Of a DNA stretch of 64,000 nt, positions 27,077 to 36,140 are shown piece by piece; within the stretch, counting starts at the first letter, position 1, and every line of letters starts with the position of its first letter. The notes beneath the pieces were generated by a model. That model had not been told where the DNA came from, did no database searches, and worked only from the letters and a program-made list of their open reading frames with translations. Both the position numbers and the translations under genes were made by a program. The DNA is from Lysobacter_C viscosus. Lineage in GTDB: Bacteria > Pseudomonadota > Gammaproteobacteria > Xanthomonadales > Xanthomonadaceae. The stretch covers positions 62,001-126,000 of the forward strand of contig NZ_JBJMAV010000004.1 of NCBI RefSeq assembly GCF_046600715.1. Direction: 5' to 3'.

Positions 27077-27889
27077 TCAGGTGTCCACGCGGTGCGGGTG
27101 GCTGTAGATGTTGAGCGCTCCGCCGCGGGCGAAGGCGGCCAGGGTCAGTCCGGCGGAGCGGGCGGTGGCGATGGCCAGGTCGGTGGGCGCCGAGATCGCC
27201 ACCACCAGCCCGATGCCGGATGTCGCGGCCTTGTGCACGATCTCGTACGACGCGCGCGAGGTGATGACCAGGAAGCCCGCAGATGCGTCTCGACCGGCGT
27301 GGGCCAGTGCGCCTACCAGCTTGTCCACTGCGTTGTGCCTGCCCACGTCCTCGCGCACCAGCAGCACGCCACTTTGCGGATCGAACAGGCCGGCCGCATG
27401 CACGCCGCCGCTGGCGTCGTTGAGCGGCTGGTGCGAGGACAGCAGGTCCAGCGCGTGCGACACGTCGCGGCGGTCGAAACGCGTTGTGGCGGCTACCAGG
27501 GGCGGGGGCCGCATCGCCGCCTCGATCGACTCCACCCCGCACAGCCCGCAGCCACTGCGCCCGGCAATGCCGCGGCGCCGGGTGTCCAATGCGTCGAACC
27601 GCGCCTGCGGGATCGCGCCGTGCAGGGCGATGCCATCGACGTGGCGCACGGTGTCGACCAGGTTGAACTCGCCGGGGTCGGCCACGATGCCTTCGCCCAG
27701 CGCGAACCCGAGTGCGAAGTCCTGCAGGTCCGCAGGCGTGGCCATCATCACCGCGTGCGGATGGCCGTTGTAGAGCAGCGCGACCGCGGTCTCGGCGATG
27801 ACCGTGTCGGCGTCGGTGCGGGCGTCGGCGTCGCCGTCGATGCGGAGGCGCTCGACCTGGGAGAGGGCCTCGCTCAGCGGTTCGCGCAC
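27077..27889 (-). CDS. fdhD: Formate dehydrogenase accessory sulfurtransferase FdhD
   Basis: 270 residues from a GTG start overlapping the upstream stop by 16 bases; an in-frame GTG nine codons earlier is also possible. FdhD carries sulfur from IscS to the Mo-bis-MGD cofactor, so that molybdopterin enzymes of the FdhF type can work. Motifs: ETAVALLYNGHPHAVMMATPADLQDFALGFALGEGI, the sulfur-carrying Cys pair in SGCGLCG, and VREDVGRHNAVDKLVGA with TSRASYEIV. It is the third gene of an operon with the FdhF/YdeP oxidoreductase and a small HTH-like protein. Confidence 0.95.
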   Translation of the reverse strand: MREPLSEALSQVERLRIDGDADARTDADTVIAETAVALLYNGHPHAVMMATPADLQDFALGFALGEGIVADPGEFNLVDTVRHVDGIALHGAIPQARFDALDTRRRGIAGRSGCGLCGVESIEAAMRPPPLVAATTRFDRRDVSHALDLLSSHQPLNDASGGVHAAGLFDPQSGVLLVREDVGRHNAVDKLVGALAHAGRDASAGFLVITSRASYEIVHKAATSGIGLVVAISAPTDLAIATARSAGLTLAAFARGGALNIYSHPHRVDT

Positions 27890-28164
27890 AAGCGCTTGCC
27901 CTTTTCGGTCAGCCACAGGGTCAGGCGCTCGCCATCGCGACTGGTGGTGACCAGGTCAAGGCCGTCGAAGCGCGGGTCGCTGCCCAGCGCCGACAGCAGG
28001 CGCTGCAGTTCACTCAGGCCGATCTCCAGCCGCCGCGCCGCCCGGTGGATCGACTGGCCGTCCTCCTCCGCCAGCAGCCGAAGCAGGCGCAGCCCGGGCT
28101 CGTCGGGACGGCCGGTGGCAGGTCCGGGGGCGGGGGTGGCGTCGGTCGGGTCGGCGTCGCTCAT
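27874..28164 (-). CDS. Small HTH-like protein between fdhF-type gene and fdhD (96 aa)
   Basis: Unassigned. After a Pro/Ala-rich N-terminus (about 20 residues) it shows what looks like a winged helix: LRLLRLLAEEDGQSIHRAARRLEIGLSELQRLLSALG, then a beta-wing region VTTSRDGERLTLWLTEKGKRL. It starts at ATGA overlapping the stop of the oxidoreductase gene and its own end overlaps fdhD, so it is translationally coupled on both sides. A role in regulation or as a partner is inferred only from shape and context. Confidence 0.72.
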   Translation of the reverse strand: MSDADPTDATPAPGPATGRPDEPGLRLLRLLAEEDGQSIHRAARRLEIGLSELQRLLSALGSDPRFDGLDLVTTSRDGERLTLWLTEKGKRLCANR

Positions 28165-30494
28165 GCGGGGCTCGCGCTGGGTTCCGGTGCGCCGGCGCGC
28201 GCCAGGCGCACCGGGATGGACTTCGAGGTCGGAGTGCGGGCGCGCTCGGCGTGGCTGTCGAGCGGCACCAGCGGATTGGTCTCCGGGAAGTAGCTTGCCA
28301 GACAGCCGCGCGGGATGTCGTAGGCCACCAGCAGGAAGCCGCGCACGGTGCGCTCGCCGTCGTGCCAGACCGAGGTGATGTCGACGCGTTCACCGTCCGC
28401 CATCCCTAGCGCGGCCAGGTCCTCGGCGTTGGCGAAGCACACCCGGCGCTCGCCATGCACGCCGCGGTAGCGGTCGTCCAGGCCATAGACCGTGGTGTTG
28501 TACTGGTCGTGCGAACGCAGGGTGGTGAGCTTGAACGGCGCAGTGGTCCTCGCCTCGCATTTCCTGGTACCGGCGCCGGCGCCGGCCCCGGCGGCTTGAG
28601 CCGAGTCGTCCACCAGCGGGTGGACGTAGAAGCCTGCCCGCCCCGAGGCGGTGGGAAACTCCAGGTGGCGGGCCGGGTGCCGCAGGTGGAAGCCGCCCGG
28701 CACGCGCACGCGGGCGTTGAAATCCTCGAACCCGTCCACCACCCGGGCGATCCGCTCGCGGATGCGGTCGTAATCCTCCACCAGCCAGCGCCACGGTGTG
28801 CGGCTGCGGGGCAGGGTGGCCTCGGCAAGGCGGGCGACGATGGCCGGCTCCGACAGCAGATGGCCGGATGCCGGCGGGTTCATCCCGGCCGACAGGTGCA
28901 CCATGCTCATCGAGTCCTCCACCGTCACCGCCTGCGGCCCGCCCGCCTGCACGTCGATCTCCGTACGCCCAAGACAGGGCAGGATCAGCGCATCGCGACC
29001 GTGCACCAGATGGCTGCGGTTGAGCTTGGTGGCCACGTGTACGGTGAGCGCGCAGCGGCGCAGCGCGGCATGGGTCTGCGCGCTGTCGGGCGTGGCCGCG
29101 GCGAAGTTGCCGCCCATGGCGAAGAACACCGTGGCGCGGCCGTCGCGCATCGCTTCGATCGCGCCGATGGTGTCCAGCCCATCGGCGCGGGGAGGCGTGA
29201 ACCCGAACGCCTCGCCTAGCCGGTCCAGCAAAACGGGATCGGGTTTCTCGTGGATGCCCATCGTGCGGTCGCCCTGCACGTTGGAGTGGCCGCGCACCGG
29301 GCACGGCCCCGCGCCGGGCCGCCCGATGTTGCCGCGCAGCAGCAACAGGTTCATCAGCATCTGGATGGTGGCGACGCTGCGCCGGTGCTGGGTAATGCCC
29401 ATGCCCCAGCACAGGATGGTCGCGGGACTGTCGATGTAGACCCGTGCGGCGCCCTCCAGCTGCGCCCGGGAAAGCCCCGACTCGCGTTCCAGGTCGGCCC
29501 ACCGGACGCTGCGCAGGGAGGCGGCCAGGGCCTCATGGCCCGTCGTATGCGTGTCGATGAAGCCAGGGTCGATCGCGTCGCGTTCCACCACGACCTTGGC
29601 GATCCCCATCGCCACCGCCAGGTCGCCACCGATGCGAGGCTGGAAGTAGTGCGACGCGATGCGCGTGCTTCCCCCCAGCAGTTCCGACGGCACCTTGGGA
29701 TCGGAGAAGCGCTCCAGGCCGCGTTCGCGCAACGGGTTGAAGGCCACGATCGGGCAGCCGCGGCGGGCGGCGCTGCGCAGCTCGGTGAGCATGCGCGGGT
29801 GGTTGGTGCCGGGGTTCTGGCCGAACACGAAGATCGCGCCCGCGTGTTCGAAATCCTCCAGCGTGACCGAGCCCTTGCCGCTGCCGATCTGCTCGCCGAG
29901 GGCGATACCCGAAGGCTCGTGGCACATGTTGGAACAGTCAGGCAGGTTGTTGGTGCCGAACTCGCGTACGAACAGCTGGTAGAGGAAGGCCGCTTCGTTG
30001 GACGTGCGGCCGGAGGTATAGAACACCGCCTCGTCGGGCGAGGCCAGGGCATTCAGCGCGGCGGCGATGCGCGCGAACGCCGCGTCCCAGCCGATGGGCA
30101 GGTAACGGTCCGTCCCGGCGTCGTAGGCCATCGGTTGAGTCAGCCGCCCCTGGGCTTCCAGCGCGTGGTCATCCCACGTCGCCAGCTCGTCCACCGGGTG
30201 GGCGGCGAAGAAGTCGGCGGCAACGCGCCTGGAGGTGGCCTCGTTGGCGACCGCCTTGACCCCGTTCTCGCAGAACTCGAAGGAGGAGTGGCCGTTGCGG
30301 TCCGGCCACGCGCAGCCGGGGCAGTCGAAGCCGGCCGGCTGGTTGGTCGACAGCAGGGTGTGCGCACCCTTGAGCAGCACATGGTGGCCGCGCAGCGCCT
30401 GCCAGCTGCTCCTGATTGCGTCGGCGCCGCCGGCGGGCTTGTCGTAGGGCTCGACCTGGGGCGGGTCACGCGGCGGGGGCGGGGCGTCGGGCAT
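28161..30494 (-). CDS. FdhF/YdeP-family molybdopterin oxidoreductase
   Basis: 777 residues. The molybdopterin oxidoreductase pattern begins with QPAGFDCPGCAWPDR (a Cys pair) and continues with VFYTSGRTSNEAAFLYQLF, FVFGQNPGTNHPRM, and the cofactor-contacting RPGAGPCPVRGHSNVQGDRTMGI; the C-terminal MPT-binding domain is LTTLRSHDQYNTTVYGLDDRY. E. coli YdeP is linked to acid resistance; formate dehydrogenase activity of this branch is not established. With fdhD downstream, sulfuration of its Mo cofactor is expected. Heads a three-gene operon with four-base overlap to the next gene. No separate iron-sulfur subunit is present. Confidence 0.92.
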   Translation of the reverse strand: MPDAPPPPRDPPQVEPYDKPAGGADAIRSSWQALRGHHVLLKGAHTLLSTNQPAGFDCPGCAWPDRNGHSSFEFCENGVKAVANEATSRRVAADFFAAHPVDELATWDDHALEAQGRLTQPMAYDAGTDRYLPIGWDAAFARIAAALNALASPDEAVFYTSGRTSNEAAFLYQLFVREFGTNNLPDCSNMCHEPSGIALGEQIGSGKGSVTLEDFEHAGAIFVFGQNPGTNHPRMLTELRSAARRGCPIVAFNPLRERGLERFSDPKVPSELLGGSTRIASHYFQPRIGGDLAVAMGIAKVVVERDAIDPGFIDTHTTGHEALAASLRSVRWADLERESGLSRAQLEGAARVYIDSPATILCWGMGITQHRRSVATIQMLMNLLLLRGNIGRPGAGPCPVRGHSNVQGDRTMGIHEKPDPVLLDRLGEAFGFTPPRADGLDTIGAIEAMRDGRATVFFAMGGNFAAATPDSAQTHAALRRCALTVHVATKLNRSHLVHGRDALILPCLGRTEIDVQAGGPQAVTVEDSMSMVHLSAGMNPPASGHLLSEPAIVARLAEATLPRSRTPWRWLVEDYDRIRERIARVVDGFEDFNARVRVPGGFHLRHPARHLEFPTASGRAGFYVHPLVDDSAQAAGAGAGAGTRKCEARTTAPFKLTTLRSHDQYNTTVYGLDDRYRGVHGERRVCFANAEDLAALGMADGERVDITSVWHDGERTVRGFLLVAYDIPRGCLASYFPETNPLVPLDSHAERARTPTSKSIPVRLARAGAPEPSASPA

Positions 30495-30556
30495 CGCGGT
30501 CCGGGTGGACGGGAGGCCCGGGCATCATAGCCCCGGCCCGCGACTTCGACCGGGTG

Positions 30557-30856
30557 TCAGTCCTCGTCGCCGTCGGATTCGAACTCCACCAGCACCCCGA
30601 GGTCGAACGCCAGTGCTTCCACCGCCTGGCGCACCTTGTTGGCGGTGGAGCGGTTGGGCGCTTCGATTTCCAGTGCGTGGGTGTCGTCGCCATTGAGGTC
30701 GCTCAACCCGGCGGAGCTGGAATCGGGATCGTCCATGTGCGGCATGAGATCGCTCACTTCCTCGACGTGTTCGATCCCGTCGATGCTGTGGAGAAGGTTG
30801 GCGATCGCGCGTGCCTGGTCGTTGTCGCCGGTGATGCGGATGCGGATCTGTGGCAT
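30557..30856 (-). CDS. Small acidic hypothetical protein (99 aa)
   Basis: Unrecognised. The N-terminus MPQIRIRITGDNDQARAIANLL looks like a ferredoxin/ACT-like strand-helix, followed by IDGIEHVEEVSDLMPHMDDPDSSSAGLSDLNG, and a second helix NRSTANKVRQAVEALAFDLGVLVEFES. The composition is strongly acidic and the layout (strand, helix, acidic loop, helix, strand) recalls ferredoxin-like regulatory domains, which is inference only. It lies 62 bases upstream of the oxidoreductase operon on the same strand, so it may belong to it. Divergent from speG-like gene. Confidence 0.7.
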   Translation of the reverse strand: MPQIRIRITGDNDQARAIANLLHSIDGIEHVEEVSDLMPHMDDPDSSSAGLSDLNGDDTHALEIEAPNRSTANKVRQAVEALAFDLGVLVEFESDGDED

Positions 30857-30958
30857 GGCCTGGGCAGTCGTGGAGAGGGGCCTGCAGGCTAGGCAGCGCA
30901 AGGCTAAAAATACGTGACGGCAGTGCGTTGCCGCCGGCTGCTGCGGTACCTTGGCGCC

Positions 30959-31555
30959 ATGGAAACCAATGCCGAAGACACCCCCACGCCCCCCGCGGCA
31001 CGCACGGACGCCCCCCCGGTCGCGGCACGCGTCACCCTGCGCCCGCTGGAGCGCGGCGACCTGCACTTCGTGCACGTGCTCAACAACAACCGCAGCGTCA
31101 TGGGCTACTGGTTCGAGGAGCCGTACGAGTCGTTCGTGGAGCTGGAGGAGCTGTACCGCAAGCACATCCACGACCAGTCCGAGCGCCGGTTCATCGTCGA
31201 GGACGACCATGGCGAGCGCGTGGGGCTGGTGGAGCTGGTCGAGATCGACCACCTGCACCGGCGTGCCGAGTTCCTGGTCATGATCTCGCCCGGCCACCAG
31301 GGCCGCGGCTTCGCCACCGCCGCCACGCGCCGGGCGATCAACTACGCCTTCCGGGTCCTGAACCTCTACAAGCTCTACCTGCTGGTGGACGTCGACAACG
31401 CCCGTGCGATCCGCATCTACGAGCGAGCCGGGTTCCAGCGCGAAGGTCTGCTCGTGGACGAGTACTTCAGCGACGGGCGCTACCGCAGCGTGATCCGCAT
31501 GGCGCTGTTCCAGCACCAGTCGCTGGGCAGCGACGAGGGGCGACGGGACGCGTAG
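30959..31555 (+). CDS. speG: GNAT N-acetyltransferase, SpeG-like
   Basis: 198 residues; residues from about 24 on match spermidine/polyamine N-acetyltransferase SpeG: TLRPLERGDLHFVHVLNNNRSVMGYWFEEPYESFVELEELYRKHIHDQSERRFIVE, acetyl-CoA loop ISPGHQGRGFATAATRRAINYAF, and NLYKLYLLVDVDNARAIRIYERAGFQREG. SpeG acetylates spermidine/spermine and limits polyamine toxicity. An unusual N-terminal extension of about 22 residues is Pro/Ala/Thr-rich; a shorter start near the homology has no ATG. Monocistronic by context. Confidence 0.92.
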   Translation: METNAEDTPTPPAARTDAPPVAARVTLRPLERGDLHFVHVLNNNRSVMGYWFEEPYESFVELEELYRKHIHDQSERRFIVEDDHGERVGLVELVEIDHLHRRAEFLVMISPGHQGRGFATAATRRAINYAFRVLNLYKLYLLVDVDNARAIRIYERAGFQREGLLVDEYFSDGRYRSVIRMALFQHQSLGSDEGRRDA

Positions 31556-31721
31556 CGCGACCGCCGGCCCCGTCCCGGCCGGCACCCCCGTGCGGTGAAC
31601 GTCGCTTTCCATCTGGACACCGCACGGGCTAAGCCGGGGGTGGAGAACGCCATCGCTCCGGCCCTCGCCGGGGTGCCGGGACAGGGCGTGCTACCCGGTT
31701 CGCGCCGCAGCGCCCGGGGAC

Positions 31722-32699
31722 TCAATCGTCGGTGGCTTCGCTATCGGGTGCCGCCCGCACCGGCAGCGGCACGTTGCACAGGTCGATATGGCCGGCCGGG
31801 GTCTTGTACCAGGCGTCGCGGCGGTTGCGGCGAGCCTCCACCAGTTCGTCGAACAGCGCCGTGTCGGTGCGCATCACCTGCAGCGCGCTGCGCTCGGCCT
31901 CGGGCACCTCGGAGGCCAAGCGGATGGCGCGGATCGGGGTGCGCTCTTCCGCACTCTCGTAGAAGCCCAGCGGCCCGGTGCCGCGCGGCAGGGCCGACAG
32001 GCGCTCGATGCCCTGCAGGACCCGGCCGACCAAAGTGATGTTGCGGTCCAGCTGGCGCGGCGACTGGCCGGTCACCACGTACAGCTCGGTGCCGTTGCTC
32101 GAGTCGGCGGCCATGTCGCGGCCGGCGCCGACCATGCCGTAGCAGTGCGCCAGCCAGGCGGTCCCCGCATCGGGATGGCGCGCCGCCGGGAAGCCGTCGA
32201 CGAAACCGACCTGCGGCGCCCAGCCATCGGGGTCGGGAAGCGGGTGGAAGTCGAGCCCCGCGGCCTGGCGCACGAATTCGGCCGGCAGCTTCGCCTTCGC
32301 TTCGCCCAGCGGCTTGCGGTCGGCCTCCTCCTCGGCGGGATCGCCCCACTGCACCACGAAGTTGTCGTGCGAACGGTTGATGCTCAGGCCGTCCCAGTAG
32401 TGGCCACGGGCCAGGGCGCGGATGTTGGCGGCGTGCTCCGGGGCGAAGTCCGGTGCCAGCTCGATCACCACGCGGCCGCTTTCAAGCTCCAGGTAGAGCG
32501 TGTCCTCGTGGGCGGGGGTGCGCCAATCGCCCGGCGTGGCGGCGGCGATGATCTCGTCCATGCTGCGGGCCGGCACCGGGTTTGACGTCGGCTGCGGCTG
32601 CGGTCCGGGCGCCTGTGCCAGCGTCGGGCCGGTGCTGGCGAGCATCAGGCCCAGGACCAGAAGGAGGGGGCGGCGGGCGAAGGTCGGGGTGGTCGGCAC
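31722..32699 (-). CDS. Periplasmic cyclophilin-type peptidylprolyl isomerase
   Basis: 325 residues from a GTG start supported by AGGAG. Signal peptide (RPLLLVLGLMLASTGPTLA, cut before about residue 30), then a cyclophilin domain: LYLELESGRVVIELAPDFAPEHAANIRALARGHYWDGLSINR and GTAWLAHCYGMVGAGRDMAADSSNGTELYVV with ITLVGRVLQGIERLSAL. The usual active Arg/Phe/Gln residues are only partly matched (NRSHDNFVVQWGDP), so isomerase activity may be altered. Acts on periplasmic protein folding (inference). C-terminal 75 residues are an extra domain with EARRNRRDAWYKTPAGHIDLCNVPLPV. Stands alone. Confidence 0.85.
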   Translation of the reverse strand: MPTTPTFARRPLLLVLGLMLASTGPTLAQAPGPQPQPTSNPVPARSMDEIIAAATPGDWRTPAHEDTLYLELESGRVVIELAPDFAPEHAANIRALARGHYWDGLSINRSHDNFVVQWGDPAEEEADRKPLGEAKAKLPAEFVRQAAGLDFHPLPDPDGWAPQVGFVDGFPAARHPDAGTAWLAHCYGMVGAGRDMAADSSNGTELYVVTGQSPRQLDRNITLVGRVLQGIERLSALPRGTGPLGFYESAEERTPIRAIRLASEVPEAERSALQVMRTDTALFDELVEARRNRRDAWYKTPAGHIDLCNVPLPVRAAPDSEATDD

Positions 32700-32896
32700 G
32701 GGCGTGGGCTCCTGGGGAGTGGGTCGGCCGATTCTGGCGCAGCCGGCCGCGCTTGTCCGGGGTGCGTGCCCGTGTACCGCGAAGCCGGCGCGCGCCCGCC
32801 TCGCGCGGTCCCCGGGCAGCCGGCCCGGTTCACGGGTCCGGCTGTGGTCTGCGAGCCCCCTGTGTCAGGGCCGCCCCGGGATAAAGGGGTCCGGGG

Positions 32897-33187
32897 TCAG
32901 AAGTCGAAGATGTCCCCCAGCAGGCTCTTCTTCTTGCGGTACTTGTGCTCGCCCTGGTACTCCCGCTCGCCCCGGTAACCGGGCTGCTGCGGGTGCTGCG
33001 GGGCATGTTGGACCGGCGGCGGCGCGGGCGCGGCGGCGGCGGGTGCCAGGTCGGCCGAGGAGCGCTCGATGATCTTGTCGAGCTCCCCGCGGTCCAGCCA
33101 CACGCCGCGGCACTGGGGGCAGTAGTCGATCTCGATGCCCTGGCGGTCGGTCATCGACAGCGCGACATCACAGGCGGGACACTTCAT
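32897..33187 (-). CDS. TFIIB-type zinc-ribbon protein
   Basis: 96 residues. N-terminal Cys4 zinc ribbon MKCPACDVALSMTDRQGIEIDYCPQCRGVWLDRGELDKIIE: two CxxC pairs and the GVWLDRGEL signature of the zf-TFIIB family. The rest is Ala/Pro/His-rich, with a basic, aromatic tail KYRKKKSLLGDIFDF. Function unknown, possibly nucleic-acid or protein binding. Stands alone between a cyclophilin gene and phaZ. Confidence 0.93.
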   Translation of the reverse strand: MKCPACDVALSMTDRQGIEIDYCPQCRGVWLDRGELDKIIERSSADLAPAAAAPAPPPVQHAPQHPQQPGYRGEREYQGEHKYRKKKSLLGDIFDF

Positions 33188-33251
33188 TGGCGGCTCCAGT
33201 CAGGACGGAACCGCTGATCTCGGGATGCCCGCCCCCACTTTCAACGGGGCC

Positions 33252-34556
33252 TCACTTTTTCCGTGTCTTCTTTGCGGGCCGCGCGGGCTTGGCCCGCGGC
33301 GCAGCCACCGGCTCGGCGTACCGGGCGATGAAGTCGCGCACCTGCGGGTAGACCTGGGTGCGCCAGCGGCGGCCGCTGAAGATGCCGTAGTGGCCGGCGC
33401 CTTCGACCTCCAGGTGCTGCTGGTCCTCGGCGGGAATGCCGGTGCACAACCGGTGCGCGGCGCGCGTCTGGCCCTGTCCGGAGATGTCGTCCAGTTCCCC
33501 TTCGATGGTCAGCAGCGCGGTGCCGGTGATCCTTGACGGGTCCACCGTCTCGCCCGACACCTGCCATTCGCCCCGCGGCAGCAGGTGCTGCTGGAACACC
33601 ACGCGGATCGTGTCCAGGTAGTAGTCGGCCGGCATGTCCAGCACGGCGTTGTACTCGTCGTAGAAACGGCGGTGCGACTCGGCGTCTTCAAGGTCGCCCG
33701 CGACCAGGTGCTGGTAGAAGTCCCAGTGCGATTGCGCGTGGCGCTCGGGGTTCATCGCCATGAAGCCGCCGTGCTGCAGGAAGCCCGGGTAGACGCGGCG
33801 CCCGCGGCCGGGGTAGTTCGCCGGCACCTGGTGGATCACGTTGTTCTCGAACCACCACAAGGGCCGGTGCACGGCCAGGTCGTTGACCTGGGTGGGGCTC
33901 TCGCGGGTGTCGATCGGCCCGCCCATCATCACCAGCGAGCGCGGCGTGGTTTCCCCGCGAGCGGCCATCAGCGAGACGGCGGCCAGCACCGGTACGGTCG
34001 GCTGGCAGACGCTGATCACGTGCAGGTCTTCCGCGCCGATGGTGCGGATGAACTCCTCGATGTAGGCCACGTAGTCATCGAGGGTGAACCCGCCTTCGCT
34101 GGACGGCACCATCCGCGCGTCGATCCAGTCGGTGACGTAGACCTTGTGGTCGCGCAGCAGCGTGCGCACGGTGTCCCGCAGCAGGGTGGCGTGGTGGCCC
34201 GACAGCGGCGCGACCACCAGTACCGGCGGGTCGTCCTTGAGCTCGGCGATGTGGCCGGCGTCGTCGGCATAGCGCTTGAAGCGCAACAGCCGGCAGAACG
34301 GCTTGCGCAGCATCTCGCGTTCGATCACCGGGTAGGTGCGGCCCTCGTGCTCCAGTGAATGGAGGTCGAACTGTGGCTTTTCGTAGTCCTTGCCGACCCG
34401 GTACAGCAGCTCGTATCCCGCCGCCATGCGGGTGGCGCCGGGGATCGTGGACAGCCAGCTGCCGGGCGCGCCGAACATCTTGGAACCGGCGTCGGCCCAG
34501 TAGGTCATCGGCGCCATCCATGCGCGGCCAAGCTCGTGCATCTGGTAGAGCAGCAT
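33252..34556 (-). CDS. phaZ: Intracellular poly(3-hydroxyalkanoate) depolymerase
   Basis: 434 residues. Alpha/beta-hydrolase of the PhaZ1 type: VLVVAPLSGHHATLLRDTVRTLLRDHKVYVTDWIDARMVP, then the nucleophile region VISVCQPTVPVLAAVSLMAA, where Cys replaces Ser as in other intracellular PHB depolymerases, and the His in VEGAGHYGIFSGRRWR. The N-terminal MLLYQMHELGRAWMAPM is conserved in the family. It mobilises stored PHB/PHA granules. No phaC or phasin gene is in the window. The C-terminal tail is Ala/Lys/Pro-rich. Followed by a palindromic repeat on its 5' side. Confidence 0.93.
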   Translation of the reverse strand: MLLYQMHELGRAWMAPMTYWADAGSKMFGAPGSWLSTIPGATRMAAGYELLYRVGKDYEKPQFDLHSLEHEGRTYPVIEREMLRKPFCRLLRFKRYADDAGHIAELKDDPPVLVVAPLSGHHATLLRDTVRTLLRDHKVYVTDWIDARMVPSSEGGFTLDDYVAYIEEFIRTIGAEDLHVISVCQPTVPVLAAVSLMAARGETTPRSLVMMGGPIDTRESPTQVNDLAVHRPLWWFENNVIHQVPANYPGRGRRVYPGFLQHGGFMAMNPERHAQSHWDFYQHLVAGDLEDAESHRRFYDEYNAVLDMPADYYLDTIRVVFQQHLLPRGEWQVSGETVDPSRITGTALLTIEGELDDISGQGQTRAAHRLCTGIPAEDQQHLEVEGAGHYGIFSGRRWRTQVYPQVRDFIARYAEPVAAPRAKPARPAKKTRKK

Positions 34557-34670
34557 TACGGGTCACCGGGGTCTAGTGGGCGGCGCATAGCGCCATGCTG
34601 CGTTGCAGCATACCGTACGAGGGCAGTGGGGAGATGAACCCGCGGGGCACCGTGCGCTTGGAACAGCCGT

Positions 34671-34737
34671 GTAGGAGCGACGTAAGTCGCGATTTGCAGC
34701 ATCCGGTGTGACGGATCGCGACTTACGTCGCTCCTAC
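34671..34737. repeat. Palindromic intergenic element, perfect copy
   Basis: Arms 34671-34693 and 34715-34737 are a perfect 23-bp inverted repeat beginning GTAGGAGCGACGTAAGTCGCG, with a 21-base centre. The sequence type is a widespread REP-like element in Xanthomonadaceae. It lies between the divergent phaZ and methyltransferase genes' ends/starts. Confidence 0.88.
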
Positions 34738-34764
34738 AGGTGCGGTCGCGACCACGGCATGGCC

Positions 34765-35376
34765 TCACGTTCCCGGCACCTCCAACGCCACCGCATCGCC
34801 CCGCAGCGCCGGCGACAGCCACAGGTGCGAACCCAGCGCCACGAAACCGGCGGCCGCGAAGCGCTCGCGGTAGAACCGTGCCGGCCGGCGCTTGAAGCCG
34901 TGGGTGTCGCCGTCGATGCCGTCTTCGCGGGTGAAGGTCTCCAGGAACGCCACGCCGCCGCACAGCTCGGCCACGCCGGGCAGTCCGCGGTCGAACTCGC
35001 GCGCATCCAGGTAGTGCAGCACGTCGCTGCACACCAGCAGGTCGACGGGCGCGCACGGGCGCAGCATTGCGAAGTCGCCGAACGCGGCCTGGTGCACGTT
35101 TCGCCGCGCACCGAAGCGTTCCACCGCGTAGTGGCTGCTGTCGAAGCCCAGGTAGGCCACGCGCGGACGCAGCCTGCGCAGTGGCGCGCGCCACGCGCCT
35201 TCGCCGCAACCGATGTCGAGCACGCTGCGGATCGGACGTTCCAGGTGGTACTCGGCGGTCGCCACCGCCAGCGCGACCTTGCGCGCCAGCCGTGCGGCGC
35301 CGCCGATGGCCGCCGACTTCAGCGCCGGGTCGCGGTACCAGCGCTCGAAATAGGCATGGTCGTAGTGCTTGGTCAT
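34765..35376 (-). CDS. Class I SAM-dependent methyltransferase
   Basis: 203 residues. Begins MTKHYDHAYFERWYRD; motif I is SVLDIGCGEGAWRAPLRRL, motif II LGFDSSHYAVERF, motif IV LLVCSDVLHYLD. The C-terminal part (THGFKRRPARFYRERFAAAGFVALGSHLW) has the usual substrate-domain helix. Substrate not predictable. Monocistronic and divergent from the CopD-like gene with 68 bases between starts. Strong start. Confidence 0.93.
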   Translation of the reverse strand: MTKHYDHAYFERWYRDPALKSAAIGGAARLARKVALAVATAEYHLERPIRSVLDIGCGEGAWRAPLRRLRPRVAYLGFDSSHYAVERFGARRNVHQAAFGDFAMLRPCAPVDLLVCSDVLHYLDAREFDRGLPGVAELCGGVAFLETFTREDGIDGDTHGFKRRPARFYRERFAAAGFVALGSHLWLSPALRGDAVALEVPGT

Positions 35377-35444
35377 GGAGGGCCGGATTACGGGGGCGTG
35401 GCATCCTAGCGCGTCGCATCGACGCCAAATTCCGGGACCGCCGC

Positions 35445-35870
35445 ATGAATGCCTACATCTGGACCAAGACCGCCCACCTGGTGTTCGTCATCGCCTGGAT
35501 GGCGGCGGTGTTCTACCTGCCGCGCCTGCTGGTGAACCTGGCCGAGGCGGGGGACGTCGCGCCGGTGCGCGAGCGGCTGCTGCTGATGGGGCGGCGGCTG
35601 TACGGGTTCGGGCATGCCATGTTCGCCCTCGCACTGCTGCCGGGGCTGGCGCTGTGGATGCACTTCGGCATGGCCGGCGGCTGGCTGCACGCCAAGCTGG
35701 CACTGGTCGCGCTGATGCTGGCGTACTACATCGTCGCCGGCCGCTGGCTCAAGGGCGTGGCGGCGGGAACGAAGACGTTGCCATCTTCGCGCGCGCTGCG
35801 CTGGTTCAACGAACTGCCGGTGTTGCTGATGGTTGCGGTCATCTGGCTGGTGCTGGCCAAGCCGTTCTGA
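35445..35870 (+). CDS. CopD-family / HemJ-like membrane protein
   Basis: 141 residues, four TM helices. WTKTAHLVFVIAWMAAVFYLPRLLVNLAE closely matches the first helix of HemJ/CopD proteins (His followed by W.A..FYLPRL), and GGWLHAKLALVALMLAYYIVAGRWLKG the third, with WFNELPVLLMVAVIWLVLAKPF as the last. HemJ is the oxygen-independent protoporphyrinogen oxidase of many proteobacteria; this could be one, but CopD-type copper proteins are similar. No haem biosynthesis gene adjoins. Function therefore open. Confidence 0.8.
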   Translation: MNAYIWTKTAHLVFVIAWMAAVFYLPRLLVNLAEAGDVAPVRERLLLMGRRLYGFGHAMFALALLPGLALWMHFGMAGGWLHAKLALVALMLAYYIVAGRWLKGVAAGTKTLPSSRALRWFNELPVLLMVAVIWLVLAKPF

Positions 35871-35921
35871 CGCGGCGCGCACCGTCAATCGGCCCGGCAG
35901 CGGCCTTAGCCGCACGCCCTT

Positions 35922-36002
35922 GTAGGAGCGACGTAAGTCGCGATAGGCCAGGCCCCATCCAGTATCCGGTGCGCCGCCGATCGCGACCCACCGCGCTCCC
36001 AC
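35922..36002. repeat. Palindromic intergenic element, one arm degenerate
   Basis: Left arm 35922-35944 is identical to the 34671 copy; right arm 35980-36002 (ATCGCGACCCACCGCGCTCCCAC) differs at several places. Lies between the convergent CopD-like and alkaline phosphatase genes. Confidence 0.8.
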
Positions 36003-36140
36003 ACCGGCCTCGTGATCCGGATCGCGGCAGGAGCCGCACCTGCGCGCGAGGCACGGAACGCCGGGAAGTTCGCGGACCCGGGTGCGCTGCGCTTACCCGG
36101 CTCTACTTCGCTGGCTTGCCTTGCCGATCCGCTCGCGCCC

